Positions 1-8,098 of a stretch of 64,000 nt of DNA are shown here, in pieces (position 1 is the stretch's first letter; each line of letters starts with the position of its first letter). This stretch comes from Oscillospiraceae bacterium (GTDB lineage Bacteria; Bacillota; Clostridia; Oscillospirales; Oscillospiraceae), in assembly GCA_910574635.1 (NCBI GenBank), contig CAJTCG010000010.1, positions 100,964 through 164,963 of the forward strand, read 5' to 3'. The position numbers and the translations under genes are program-made. The notes under the pieces are model-generated. The model made no database searches and was not told where the DNA came from. It saw only the letters and a program-made list of their open reading frames with translations.

Positions 1-300
1 GTCCACACCGATGCTGATGGCCTGCCGGGCATACTCAAAGTCGTCGTAGCCGGAGATGATGATGATTTTCATCTCCGGAAATTCTCGCCGGACCAGCTCG
101 CTGAGGGCCAGGCCATCCATAAAGGGCATGCGGATGTCCGTGATGAGCACGTCCGGTTTCAGCTGGCGGATAAGGGGCAGGGCCATCTCCCCGTCCCCGG
201 CCTCCCCGGCGAAGGTATAGCCACATTGGGCCCAGGGCACCGTGTCCCGCAGGGTTTCCCGGATGATGCTCTCGTCCTCTGCTAAAAATACGCGCAGCAT
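1..300 (-). CDS. response regulator, receiver domain (3' part outside window)
   Basis: The first 100 residues of a response regulator are encoded on the minus strand; the rest lies beyond base 1. The receiver fold is clear: an acidic pair at E8/D9, the probable phospho-acceptor D55 in the motif TDIRMP, and the switch serine S83 in IISGYDDFEYA. The IRMPxMDG and SGYDDFEYA wording is typical of the YesN/AraC-type regulators that pair with sensor kinases of the YesM kind in Clostridia, so an AraC-type DNA-binding domain is expected downstream, but this is inference because that part is not visible. The ATG at 300 follows a strong GGAGGGGG ribosome binding site. Its partner kinase is not in the window. 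Confidence 0.85.
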   Translation of the reverse strand, partial: MLRVFLAEDESIIRETLRDTVPWAQCGYTFAGEAGDGEMALPLIRQLKPDVLITDIRMPFMDGLALSELVRREFPEMKIIIISGYDDFEYARQAISIGVD

Positions 301-461
301 GATGATCCCCCTCCGCATCGCCGCTCGGTGCGCTCCGGCTGTTTTATTTAGGATACCATATTCTGCCGTGGAATTCTACAAAAGATTTTTAAGGGGAATT
401 GGCGCCGCCGCAAAGGCCGCGGTGGGTTCTCTGCTCCGGGGAAATTTTTTTGGGAAAAAGA

Positions 462-480
462 TTGTTAAAAAAATTGACAA
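462..480. promoter_or_regulatory. candidate Rex operator overlapping the rex -35
   Basis: The 19-nt sequence TTGTTAAAAAAATTGACAA is an imperfect inverted repeat (TTGTTAA, five A, TTGACAA) closely resembling Rex sites of Firmicutes, whose usual form is 18 nt with a 4-nt centre. The right half is also the -35 hexamer of the rex promoter, so binding would block RNA polymerase and give autoregulation. The extra central base is unusual. Confidence 0.6.
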
Positions 481-502
481 GTTACCAATTATGAGCTAAA
501 CT
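474..502 (+). promoter_or_regulatory. sigma-A promoter of rex
   Basis: TTGACA at 474-479, a 17-nt spacer, and TAAACT at 497-502. It lies about 40 nt before the chosen rex start. Confidence 0.7.
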
Positions 503-540
503 ATAACTGTTATGACAAATTCTGATTGGGAGTGAGGGCT

Positions 541-1170
541 TTGAAGAAAGAAAACGTCTCCGACGCCGTTATCCGGCGGCTGCCCCGTTACTACCGGCAA
601 TTGACCGAACTCTGCGCCAAAGGCGTGGTGCGCATCTCCTCCCATTCTCTGGGGCAGGAGATGAACATCACCGCCTCCCAGATTCGCCAGGATCTGAGCT
701 GCTTCGGGGAGTTCGGACAGCAGGGTTACGGCTACAATGTGGAGGAGCTTCACACGGAAATCGGCCGGATTCTGGGTGTGGACAACAATCACCATCTGGT
801 GATGATCGGCGTGGGTAATCTGGGCCACGCGCTTTTGCAGAATTTCCCCTTTGCCCAGACCGGCTTTACAGTGGATGCCGCTTTCGACGTTTCGCCCGCT
901 GTCACCGGCACCCGGGTCAACGGCGTTCCGATCTATTCCATGGACGAGGTGGACGATTTCATCCGTTCCCACAGTGTGGACGTGGTGGTGCTGACGATTC
1001 CCCAGTCCATTGCCCAGGAAACGGCGGACCGGCTTGTTGCGCTGGGAGTCCGGGGCTTCTGGAATTTTACCAACGTGGAAATTATCTGCGGCCAGCCCGA
1101 CGTGAAGATCGAGAACATTCACTTTGCCGACAGCCTGCTGACCCTGAGCTACCGCATTGCCAACCGTTGA
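541..1170 (+). CDS. rex: redox-sensing transcriptional repressor Rex
   Basis: Rex senses the NADH/NAD+ ratio and represses fermentation and respiration genes when NADH is low. The product of 209 residues has the normal length: an N-terminal winged helix with the family motif (AVIRRLPRYYRQL near residues 8-20, SxQIRQDLSxFGEFGxQGxGY near 50-70) and a C-terminal Rossmann domain with the dinucleotide motif GVGNLG, ending in the domain-swap helix. TTG at 541 is preferred because GGAGTGAGG lies 4-12 nt upstream; a longer in-frame TTG at 526 would add five residues and has no such site. The gene follows a promoter overlapped by a probable Rex operator and is 20 nt from an SLH-like gene, which may be co-transcribed. 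Confidence 0.96.
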   Translation: MKKENVSDAVIRRLPRYYRQLTELCAKGVVRISSHSLGQEMNITASQIRQDLSCFGEFGQQGYGYNVEELHTEIGRILGVDNNHHLVMIGVGNLGHALLQNFPFAQTGFTVDAAFDVSPAVTGTRVNGVPIYSMDEVDDFIRSHSVDVVVLTIPQSIAQETADRLVALGVRGFWNFTNVEIICGQPDVKIENIHFADSLLTLSYRIANR

Positions 1171-1190
1171 CAAAGGAGAAAGGAACCCTC

Positions 1191-2273
1191 ATGCGGAAAA
1201 AACTGCTCGTCCTGGTCCCGCTGTGCCTGCTGGCCGCCGCCGTTTGGGCCGCCGCTGCCGGGGACGCCGGGGACCCGCTGGCCTCCTTGTCTTATCTGAA
1301 TGGAGCTTTTACCAATAAGGTGGACGCCGCCGTGGACGCCCGGCTGGAAAACAGCGGAGCGCTTTCCGGGGGGGACGGGGGGATTTCCTCCGCGCCCATT
1401 GGGGCGGCCGCCGCTTGGACGGAGCGCCGCGTGAAACAGGAGGATGTTTTACAGGCTGTTACCGGCGACGGCGTGCTGCTTCTGGCGGGAAGCGGGAAGG
1501 TCGGCTATTCTTCCGGAGCGGTGGTGGATGTGACGGACGGGACGGTGATCCCCAGCGGGGGAAGCCTGGCGCTCCGCCACCGCTATCTGGTGGCGGAGGA
1601 TACCGCCGCTGATTTTACCATTACCAGCAAGACCGCCGTGGTGGACTGGCAGGGGACTTGCACCTTCTACGACTCCACCTCTACGGATTACAACGCCATG
1701 GCCGCCGCCCTGAAGGCCATGCACCTCTTCCAGGGCAGCTACACCGGCTACGGTCAGGGCTTTGACCTGGAAGCGGCTCCCACCCGCCTTCAAGCGCTGA
1801 TCATGTTCATCCGGGTGCTGGGGGAGGAGAGCGAGGCCCTGGCCTGGAACGGGACTTGTCCTTTTAACGATGTGCAGCCCGGGACCAACGGGGCGAAATA
1901 CGTGGGCTATGCCTTTGAAAAAGGCTATACCAACGGCTACAGCGCCACGGAGTTCCGCCCCTCCGGCCCGGTGAACGCCCGGCAGTATACGGAGTTCGTC
2001 CTCCGGGCCCTGGGCTACAGCTCCGCCGCCAACACGGATCTCTCCGACGCGCTGGCCCGGGCTCAGAGCGCGGGCCTTCTGACGGAGGGGGAGGCGGCCA
2101 TGCTCCAGCGGGACCCCTTCCTGCGGGCGGAGCTGGTGTACGTCTCCTATTACGCGCTGGAGGTTCCGATAGCCGGTACGGGCCTGACGCTGGCCCAGCG
2201 GCTGATGGACAAGGGGGTCTTTACTCAGTTTGAGCGGGACGCCGCGCCGCCGGTGCTGAACTGGCGCTTGTAA
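1191..2273 (+). CDS. secreted protein with S-layer-homology-like region
   Basis: A 360-residue exported protein begins with a signal peptide (MRKKLL plus a long Leu/Ala core). The middle shows no domain that I recognise. Residues about 170-330 resemble tandem SLH modules: a helix pattern with LQALIMFIRVLG, then FNDV, a YVGYAFEKGYTNGYS segment, a FRPSGPVNARQYTEFVLRALGY segment and a third partial copy. SLH modules usually bind secondary wall polymers, so the protein is probably attached to the cell wall. ATG 1191 is chosen because AGGAGAAAGG precedes it; the frame is open upstream to 1167 but lacks a better site. It follows rex by 20 nt, and a 14-bp hairpin lies after its stop. Confidence 0.75.
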   Translation: MRKKLLVLVPLCLLAAAVWAAAAGDAGDPLASLSYLNGAFTNKVDAAVDARLENSGALSGGDGGISSAPIGAAAAWTERRVKQEDVLQAVTGDGVLLLAGSGKVGYSSGAVVDVTDGTVIPSGGSLALRHRYLVAEDTAADFTITSKTAVVDWQGTCTFYDSTSTDYNAMAAALKAMHLFQGSYTGYGQGFDLEAAPTRLQALIMFIRVLGEESEALAWNGTCPFNDVQPGTNGAKYVGYAFEKGYTNGYSATEFRPSGPVNARQYTEFVLRALGYSSAANTDLSDALARAQSAGLLTEGEAAMLQRDPFLRAELVYVSYYALEVPIAGTGLTLAQRLMDKGVFTQFERDAAPPVLNWRL

Positions 2274-2292
2274 CCTTGTAACAATATGGGTG

Positions 2293-2326
2293 CGCCGCCC
2301 TCGGGAGGGTCTTCCCGAGGGCGGCG
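2293..2326 (+). terminator. stem-loop after the SLH-like gene
   Basis: A perfect 14-bp stem (2293-2306 with 2313-2326) with a 6-nt loop lies 19 nt after the stop codon. No U-run follows, so it may be a transcript-end stabiliser rather than a strict intrinsic terminator. Confidence 0.6.
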
Positions 2327-2406
2327 TTAGTCACCTCCAAGGGCGGGGGGCATATGATGAACTGGGACCGCTCCGATTCGGTCTACATCTCTCAGGAGGT
2401 TTCATC

Positions 2407-2640
2407 ATGTGCAATAACGGCTTTGGCGGCGGAAACTGCTGCTGGATCATCATCCTGCTGATCATCGTCTGGTGCTGCTGCGGAAACAACAGCTGGGGCG
2501 GAAGCACCGGCGGCTGTGGCTGCAACTGCGGGTGCAGCTGCGGCGGATGCAACTGTGGCGGATGCAACTGCGGCGGCTGCAACTGCGGCGGCTGCAACTG
2601 CGGCTGCAACAACAACTGCAACCCCGCTCCCTGCTGCTGA
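2407..2640 (+). CDS. small Cys/Gly/Asn-rich repeat protein with one membrane span
   Basis: This 77-residue ORF has a canonical AGGAGG site 6 nt before its ATG. Residues 11-25 are CCWIIILLIIVWCCC, a short hydrophobic span flanked by cysteines. From residue 35 the chain is a tandem series of C-G/N-C and G-G-C-N units (four GGCNC copies in a row), ending in NPAPCC. About a third of residues are Cys. Such composition is seen in spore-coat-like or metal-binding mini-proteins of Clostridia; I cannot assign a function. Third-position usage and the ribosome binding site argue that it is a real gene and not repeat noise. It stands alone, with hairpins on both sides. Confidence 0.7.
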   Translation: MCNNGFGGGNCCWIIILLIIVWCCCGNNSWGGSTGGCGCNCGCSCGGCNCGGCNCGGCNCGGCNCGCNNNCNPAPCC

Positions 2641-2642
2641 CC

Positions 2643-2751
2643 TGCTTTTCTCGAGAGAAAAGTAGGCAAAAGAGCGTTCGCGCGCTCTGATAGCCTGGTG
2701 ATAGACTAGGCTGGAGCGACGGCAACCGGGTGGCTGCCGTGACGGTACTTT
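2643..2751. repeat. palindromic intergenic element with several hairpins
   Basis: Four dyads follow one another: a perfect 18-bp palindrome CTTTTCTCGAGAGAAAAG at 2644-2661, AGAGCG/CGCTCT at about 2670-2687, AGCCT/AGGCT at about 2690-2711, and ACGGCA/TGCCGT at about 2718-2739, followed by a T6 run near 2750. This could be a 3' UTR, a small RNA or a dispersed intergenic repeat. Nothing protein-coding is credible here. Confidence 0.45.
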
Positions 2752-2770
2752 TTTACCAATGACATAACTA

Positions 2771-2804
2771 AAGCCCCGGGCCCAACAGGGTCCGGGGCTC
2801 TTTT
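2771..2804. terminator. bidirectional terminator between the Cys-rich gene and PAP2 gene
   Basis: A 12-bp GC-rich stem (AGCCCCGGGCCC with GGGTCCGGGGCT, one wobble pair) and a 4-nt loop, followed by CTTTT on the plus strand. It serves two convergent units. Confidence 0.8.
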
Positions 2805-3334
2805 CAGGGCTCCTTGGGCTTTTTGAGAAGTGCTTTCGTCAGCTTAGCCCCGGCCCAGCCCACGGCGGCGCCCAGCAGGACGCCGCCCAGGACGTCGGTG
2901 GGCCAGTGGACGTAAAGATACAGCCGGGAGAAGGCCGTCACGGCGGCCAGGGCCAGGGCCGGACGCCACAACGGGCTGCCGGAAAACCACAAGGCAAAGA
3001 CCACGGCAAACGCCGCCGCCGTGTGGCCGGAGGGGAAGGAGGCGTCCCCCGGCGGGGGGACCAGCAGCGGGAAGTCCGGGCGGAAGGCAAAGGGCCGGAC
3101 CCGGCCGATCAGGGGCTTTAAAAGGATGTTGCACGCAATCAGATCCAGGGTCAGGGCACAGGCGGCGGAGAGGCCGTATGTCCGCTGCCGCCGCAGGAGG
3201 AGCAGCATGGCGGCGAGGAGAATCCAGATTTCCCCATGGTTGGACAGGCCGCTGACAAAGGGCATCAGCCAATCCAGGAAGCCGCAGCGGAGATGAAGCT
3301 GTATCCAGTCCAGGATTGTCAATTCCAGTTCCAT
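2804..3334 (-). CDS. PAP2-family membrane phosphatase
   Basis: The 176-residue product is a multi-span membrane protein with the three PAP2 motifs in order: K-x6-RP (KPLIGRVRP), PSGH (FPSGHT) and SR-x5-H-x3-D (SRLYLYVHWPTD). Members of this size dephosphorylate undecaprenyl pyrophosphate or other lipid phosphates at the outer membrane face; the exact substrate is not shown by sequence. ATG 3334 follows AAGGAGGAC and is preferred over an upstream ATG at 3352. It begins 51 nt after the ilvD stop on the same strand with no clear promoter between, so it is probably read with ilvD. Confidence 0.9.
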   Translation of the reverse strand: MELELTILDWIQLHLRCGFLDWLMPFVSGLSNHGEIWILLAAMLLLLRRQRTYGLSAACALTLDLIACNILLKPLIGRVRPFAFRPDFPLLVPPPGDASFPSGHTAAAFAVVFALWFSGSPLWRPALALAAVTAFSRLYLYVHWPTDVLGGVLLGAAVGWAGAKLTKALLKKPKEP

Positions 3335-3385
3335 AGAGTCCTCCTTATGCAATGCGGCCCCCGTTTGGCTTGCTGCGAAGAATGA

Positions 3386-5053
3386 TTATTCCAGGACCGC
3401 GCCCCGGGCGGCGCTGGTCACCAGCTTGGCGTACCGGGCGGCGTAGCCGGTTTTGATTTTGGGCTCCGGGCAGACCCACTTAGCCTTCCGGGCTGCCAGA
3501 ACGGCCTCGTCCACCTCCAGGGAGATGGAGCATTTGGTGATGTCGATGGCGATGGTGTCCCCGTCCTCCACAAAGGCGATGGGGCCGCCCTGGGCCGCCT
3601 CGGGGCAGACGTGGCCGATGGAGGCCCCCCGGGTCGCGCCGGAAAAGCGGCCGTCGGTGATGAGGGCCACGTCCTTGTCCAGGCCCATGCCCGCGATGGC
3701 GGAGGTGGGATTCAGCATCTCCCGCATGCCGGGACCGCCCTTGGGGCCCTCGTAGCGGATGACCACCACGTCCCCGGCTACGATTTTCCCGGCGTAGATG
3801 GCGGCGATGGCGTCCTCCTCGCAGTCAAAGACCCGGGCGGGGCCCTTGTGGATCATCATTTCGGAGGCCACGGCGGAGCGCTTCACCACGCAGCCCTCCG
3901 GGGCCAGGTTGCCCTTCAGCACGGCGATGCCGCCGTCCTGGGAGTAGGGGCTTTCAATGGGGCGGATGAGCTCCGGGTTCCGGTTTTCCACCCCCTCCAG
4001 ATTCTCGGCGATGGTCTTTCCGGTACAGGTGATCAAAGAGGTATCCAGAAGGTTCTTTTTCGTCAACTCCTTCATGACGGCGTAGACGCCGCCCGCGCCC
4101 TCCAGGTCCTCCATGTAGGTATCCCCGGCGGGGGCCAGGTGGCAGAGGTTGGGGGTCCGGCTGGAAATCTCATTGGACATGTCCAGGTCCAGCGCAATGC
4201 CGCACTCATGGGCGATGGCGGGGAGGTGGAGCATGGTGTTGGTGGAGCAGCCCAGGGCCATGTCCACGGTTTCGGCGTTGTGGAAGGCCGCTTCGGTCAT
4301 GATATCCCGGGGACGGATGTTCTTTTCCACCAGCTCCATGATCTTCATGCCCGTGTGCTTGGCCAGCCGCAGCCGGGCGGACCAGACGGCGGGGATGGTG
4401 CCGTTGCCCCGGAGGGCCATGCCGATGGCCTCCGTCAGGCAGTTCATGGAGTTGGCGGTGTACATGCCGGAGCAGGAGCCGCAGGTGGGGCAGGCGTTGT
4501 TCTCATAATCCTCCACGCCCTCCTGGTCCAGCTTCCCGGCGTAGTAGCTGCCCACAGCCTCAAACATGTGGCTCAGGCAGGTGCGCCGCCCGTCGTTCAG
4601 CCGTCCCGCCAGCATGGGGCCGCCGGAGACAAAAACGGCGGGAATGTTCAGCCGGGCGGCGGCCATGAGGAGGCCGGGGACGTTCTTGTCGCAGTTGGGG
4701 ATCATGACCAGCCCGTCAAACTGGTGGGCGATGGCCATGGCCTCGGTGGAGTCGGCGATGAGATCCCGGGTGATGAGGGAATACTTCATGCCCACATGGC
4801 CCATGGCGATGCCGTCGCAAACGGCGATGGCAGGAAACTCCACGGGGGTGCCCCCGGCGGCCCGGACGCCGGCCTTCACGGCCTCGGCGATTTTGTCCAG
4901 GTTCATGTGGCCGGGGACAATCTCGTTATAGGAGCAGACCACGCCGATGAGCGGGCGCTCCAGCTCCTCCTTGGTGTAACCCAGGGCGTAGAACAGTGAG
5001 CGGTTGGGGGCCCGTTCGATGCCCTGGGTGACGTTGCGGCTGCGTTCTTTCAT
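3386..5053 (-). CDS. ilvD: dihydroxy-acid dehydratase
   Basis: IlvD converts 2,3-dihydroxy-isovalerate and 2,3-dihydroxy-3-methylvalerate to the 2-keto acids of valine and isoleucine synthesis. The 555-residue length and sequence are normal for the family. The Fe-S and active-site region is intact: Cys121 in PNCDKN, and the [17 protein letters not shown] motif with Cys188, Cys191 and Cys194. The C-terminal swivelling domain shows the conserved [14 protein letters not shown] and GRFSGATRG motifs. The ATG follows AGGAGG. A consensus promoter lies upstream. No other ilv gene is nearby, so branched-chain synthesis is scattered in this genome. Confidence 0.98.
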   Translation of the reverse strand: MKERSRNVTQGIERAPNRSLFYALGYTKEELERPLIGVVCSYNEIVPGHMNLDKIAEAVKAGVRAAGGTPVEFPAIAVCDGIAMGHVGMKYSLITRDLIADSTEAMAIAHQFDGLVMIPNCDKNVPGLLMAAARLNIPAVFVSGGPMLAGRLNDGRRTCLSHMFEAVGSYYAGKLDQEGVEDYENNACPTCGSCSGMYTANSMNCLTEAIGMALRGNGTIPAVWSARLRLAKHTGMKIMELVEKNIRPRDIMTEAAFHNAETVDMALGCSTNTMLHLPAIAHECGIALDLDMSNEISSRTPNLCHLAPAGDTYMEDLEGAGGVYAVMKELTKKNLLDTSLITCTGKTIAENLEGVENRNPELIRPIESPYSQDGGIAVLKGNLAPEGCVVKRSAVASEMMIHKGPARVFDCEEDAIAAIYAGKIVAGDVVVIRYEGPKGGPGMREMLNPTSAIAGMGLDKDVALITDGRFSGATRGASIGHVCPEAAQGGPIAFVEDGDTIAIDITKCSISLEVDEAVLAARKAKWVCPEPKIKTGYAARYAKLVTSAARGAVLE

Positions 5054-5116
5054 ATGAATTTGCCTCCTATGTGTCCGGGCAGGGCCCGGGAAAATCGGTT
5101 TCAGTACCGGATTTTT

Positions 5117-5145
5117 ATCATAATATAGAATCCCGCCCCTGTCAA
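5117..5145 (-). promoter_or_regulatory. sigma-A promoter of ilvD
   Basis: On the minus strand, TTGACA (5140-5145), a 17-nt spacer and TATGAT (5117-5122). A 14-bp hairpin of the neighbouring galT unit lies just behind it. Confidence 0.8.
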
Positions 5146-5153
5146 GACGGGAG

Positions 5154-5184
5154 AACGCTCCACCGGCAAAGCCGGTGGAGCGTT
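5154..5184 (-). terminator. stem-loop after galT
   Basis: A perfect 14-bp stem (5154-5167 with 5171-5184) and a 3-nt loop, 20 nt after the galT stop on the minus strand. The U-tract is weak on the minus strand. It separates galT from the ilvD promoter. Confidence 0.7.
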
Positions 5185-5204
5185 TAAAAAGAAGGCGCGG
5201 ATCG

Positions 5205-6701
5205 TTAAATCGTGTTCAGGAAGCGGAGGAAGGCCTCTTTGCCCTCCGCTGTCCGCTTGTAGACCCCGGCGTGCTCCAGCACCTGGGCGAAAACCAGGCC
5301 GGTTTCCTTCTGGACGATTTCCAGGGCGTTTTCGGATGTAAAGGTATAATTGGGAGCAAAGGCCTCCGCCCAGCCGGCGTGTTTGGCGGTTCTCTCATCC
5401 GCACGGAGGTCCCGGCCATGGACGAGGCCGTCCGCCACCGCCGCCAGCTCCTCCTTCAGCCGGGCGGGGAGCACCGCCAGGCCCATGACCTCAATGAGGC
5501 CGATGTTCTCTTTTTTAATGTGGTGAAGCTCGTCGTGGGGGTGATAGAGGCCCAGGGGGTACTGCTCGGTGGTCAGGTTGTTCCGCAGCACCAGGTCCAG
5601 CTCGAACTTTTCTCCCCGCCGCCGGGCGATGGGCGTGATGGTGTTGTGGGGCACGCCGTCCGTCTCGGCGAGGATGACCGCCGCCTCGTCGGTGTAGGCC
5701 CGCCACTTGCCCAGGATCTTGTCCGCCAGGGCGATAAGCCTGTCCGGGTCTTCGGAGGAAATTCGAATGACGGACATGGGCCACTTTACGATGCCCGCCT
5801 CCACGTCTTCAAAGCCGGGGAAGGTAAAGGAAGTCTCCACAGGGGCCGTCTCCATGGCGAAGGTGTACCGTCCGCCCTGGAAGTGGTCGTGGGCCAGAAT
5901 GGAGCCGCCCACGATGGGAAGATCCGCGTTGGAGCCCACAAAGTAGTGGGGGAACTGGCGGACGAAATCCAGGAGCTTGCCGAAACAGGCCCGGTCGATC
6001 TTCATGGGGGTATGAATCTGATTGAAGCAGATGCAGTGCTCGTTGTAATAGACATAAGGGGAGTACTGCAAAAACCAGGGAGAGCCGTTGATGGTGATGG
6101 GGACCACCCGGTGGTTCTGCCTTGCGGGGTGGTTCACACGGCCCGCGTAGCCTTCGTTTTCCGCGCAGAGCTGGCAGCGGGGGTAGTTGGAGGCGGGGAG
6201 GTCCCGGGCGGCGGCGATGGCCTTGGGGTCCTTCTCCGGCTTGGAGAGGTTGATGGTGATGTCCAGGTCCCCGTACTCCGTGGGGGCCTTCCACTGCATG
6301 TCCCTGGCGATGCGGTCCCGGCGGATGTAGTTGGTGTCCTGGCTGAATGTGTAATACCAGTCCGTGGCGGCCTTGGGGTCCCGGGCGCACAGGGTCTGGA
6401 ACATCTCGATCACTTGGGCGGGGCGGGGGGTGAGGCGTCCCATGATTTCCGTGTCGAAGAGATCCTGGTAGACCACGGAGTTTTCCGCCAGCACGCCCCG
6501 CGCGTGGGCGTCGTCCAGCAGCTCCTCCAGCACGGGGGCCAGTTCTATGCCGGCTGGGTCCCAGGTATGCTCCGGTTCCGTATAGCTGTCCAGCTTTAAC
6601 ACATCCAGGATGGTGTTGATGGCCCAGGTGCGCTCATATGCGGCGATAAGGCCGGCGTGTTCCGCGTAGTCCGCCAGCTTGGCAATCGCTTCGTTTACCA
6701 T
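5205..6701 (-). CDS. galT: UDP-glucose--hexose-1-phosphate uridylyltransferase (class II GalT)
   Basis: GalT swaps UMP between UDP-glucose and galactose-1-phosphate in the Leloir pathway. The 498-residue length and sequence fit the Gram-positive class II family, which lacks the HPH histidine-triad layout of E. coli GalT. Recognisable family stretches are AINTILD near residue 28, the [16 protein letters not shown] segment and the [10 protein letters not shown] stretch. ATG 6701 follows GAAAGG. It starts 45 nt after galK on the same strand. No galE or galactose regulator is adjacent. Confidence 0.96.
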   Translation of the reverse strand: MVNEAIAKLADYAEHAGLIAAYERTWAINTILDVLKLDSYTEPEHTWDPAGIELAPVLEELLDDAHARGVLAENSVVYQDLFDTEIMGRLTPRPAQVIEMFQTLCARDPKAATDWYYTFSQDTNYIRRDRIARDMQWKAPTEYGDLDITINLSKPEKDPKAIAAARDLPASNYPRCQLCAENEGYAGRVNHPARQNHRVVPITINGSPWFLQYSPYVYYNEHCICFNQIHTPMKIDRACFGKLLDFVRQFPHYFVGSNADLPIVGGSILAHDHFQGGRYTFAMETAPVETSFTFPGFEDVEAGIVKWPMSVIRISSEDPDRLIALADKILGKWRAYTDEAAVILAETDGVPHNTITPIARRRGEKFELDLVLRNNLTTEQYPLGLYHPHDELHHIKKENIGLIEVMGLAVLPARLKEELAAVADGLVHGRDLRADERTAKHAGWAEAFAPNYTFTSENALEIVQKETGLVFAQVLEHAGVYKRTAEGKEAFLRFLNTI

Positions 6702-6745
6702 GATTTTGCTTCCTTTCTGCCTTTACAAAAGCCTTTTGTAAACCG

Positions 6746-8035
6746 TCAGGCCACCACCACGCAGCCGCCCTGGGGCCGGACCCGGAGCACATGGCACATG
6801 CCGGGGCCCAGCAGGGCCTCCATGCCGGAACGGAAGGCGTCCAGCTTTTCCAGGGGGACAAAGGCCTGAATCGTCCCGGCGAAGCCGCCGCCGTGGACCC
6901 GGATGGACCCGGTTCCCTCCAGCAGCTCCCGGCCGAAGGCCAGGGCCAGGGGGATGGCCTGCTGCCGGGGGTCCGCCGTGGACCAGGTGTTTTGAAGGTG
7001 CAGGGAGGAGGACACGCCGGAGGCGTTCACCAGGGCCAGAAAGGCCGCGAAATTCCCCTGCTCCAGGGCGTCCGCCTCCTGGACGGCCCGGCGGTCGTCA
7101 TCGTAGAAGTGAAGGGCCCGGAGGACGGCCCGGTCGCCGCACTCCCGCCGCAGGGCGGGGATGGCCGCCCGGAAGTCCGCCTCTGGAACCTCCCGGAGGA
7201 GCTGCTTGCTGAAATGGACCGCCACGGAGCGCATTTCCCGGGTAATGTTGGAATAGTCCTCCGTCAGGTGCTTGGCGCTGTGGTCGGAGCCGGTGTCCAC
7301 GATGCAAAGAGCGTGGCCGGAGGCGGCGAAGTCGTAGGATATGGGCCGGACCACCGGGTCGGCGGGGTCGCCGAAGTCGATGGCCACCGCGCCGCCCACG
7401 GAGGAGCCCATTTGGTCCATCAAGCCGCTGAGCTTGCCGAAGTGGACGTTTTCGGCGTACTGGCCGATTTTCGCCAGCTCGATGGCGTCCAGCTTCCCTT
7501 CGCAGAAAAAGTGGTTGATGATGTTGCCGATGAGGATTTCATAGGCGGCGGAGGAGGAGAGGCCGGAGCCGGAGAGGACGTTGGACACGGCGCAGGCGTC
7601 AAAGCCGCCCACCGCATAGCCCCGCTGGGCGATGCCCGCCGCCACGCCCCGGACCAGGGCGGCGGAGGAGTTGGCCTCCTCGGGCCGGGGGCTGAGGTCG
7701 CTGAGGTCCACCTCCAGGGTGGGGTAGCCCTCGGACTGGACCCGGATGACGTTTTGCCCGTTGGGGGCGGCGCAGGCCATCATGTCCATGTCCACGCTGG
7801 CGCAGAGGACGTGGCCCCGCTGGTGGTCCGTGTGGTTGCCCCCCAGCTCCGTGCGGCCGGGGCCGCTGAAGAGGGCGGCGGCGCCCTTGGGGGCGAAAGC
7901 GTCCGCCAGGGCCTGGGTGACGTGCAGGGCCCGGGCCCGGGCCTGGGTCAGCCCCCCAGCGGTGTAAACGGCGGCGAGGGGGGCGTCGCACTGGCCCGCT
8001 TCCAGGGCTTGAAGCAGTTGATTGCAGGAATACAT
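6746..8035 (-). CDS. galK: galactokinase
   Basis: GalK phosphorylates galactose at C1 using ATP. The 429-residue protein carries the galactokinase signature GRTELGGNHTDHQ at residues 60-72 and the GHMP-kinase ATP loop SGSGLSSSAA. ATG 8035 is chosen because AAAGGAGG lies just upstream; the frame runs on to 8095, but those 20 extra residues lack family similarity and would span the galK promoter. It precedes galT and follows a dipeptidase gene by 63 nt. With its own promoter in that gap, galK-galT can be expressed separately from the dipeptidase. Confidence 0.97.
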   Translation of the reverse strand: MYSCNQLLQALEAGQCDAPLAAVYTAGGLTQARARALHVTQALADAFAPKGAAALFSGPGRTELGGNHTDHQRGHVLCASVDMDMMACAAPNGQNVIRVQSEGYPTLEVDLSDLSPRPEEANSSAALVRGVAAGIAQRGYAVGGFDACAVSNVLSGSGLSSSAAYEILIGNIINHFFCEGKLDAIELAKIGQYAENVHFGKLSGLMDQMGSSVGGAVAIDFGDPADPVVRPISYDFAASGHALCIVDTGSDHSAKHLTEDYSNITREMRSVAVHFSKQLLREVPEADFRAAIPALRRECGDRAVLRALHFYDDDRRAVQEADALEQGNFAAFLALVNASGVSSSLHLQNTWSTADPRQQAIPLALAFGRELLEGTGSIRVHGGGFAGTIQAFVPLEKLDAFRSGMEALLGPGMCHVLRVRPQGGCVVVA

Positions 8036-8066
8036 CAGGATCGGCCTCCTTTCTTTTTCAGTGTCC

Positions 8067-8095
8067 AGTATAGTAAATCCGGCGGAGAAATTCAA
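8067..8095 (-). promoter_or_regulatory. sigma-A promoter of galK-galT
   Basis: On the minus strand, TTGAAT (8090-8095), a 17-nt spacer and TATACT (8067-8072), inside the dipeptidase-galK gap. Confidence 0.75.
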
Positions 8096-8098
8096 TGC

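Noticed and set aside
2331..2725. Alternative Arg/Gln/Cys-rich frames over the small repeat gene
   Set aside because: They are frame shadows of the repeat; only the 2407 frame has a ribosome binding site and a membrane-like segment.
3611..4999. 462-residue open frame antisense to ilvD
   Set aside because: It lies opposite a well-conserved gene in GC-rich DNA, is Gly/His/Val-rich and lacks a ribosome binding site or known motifs.
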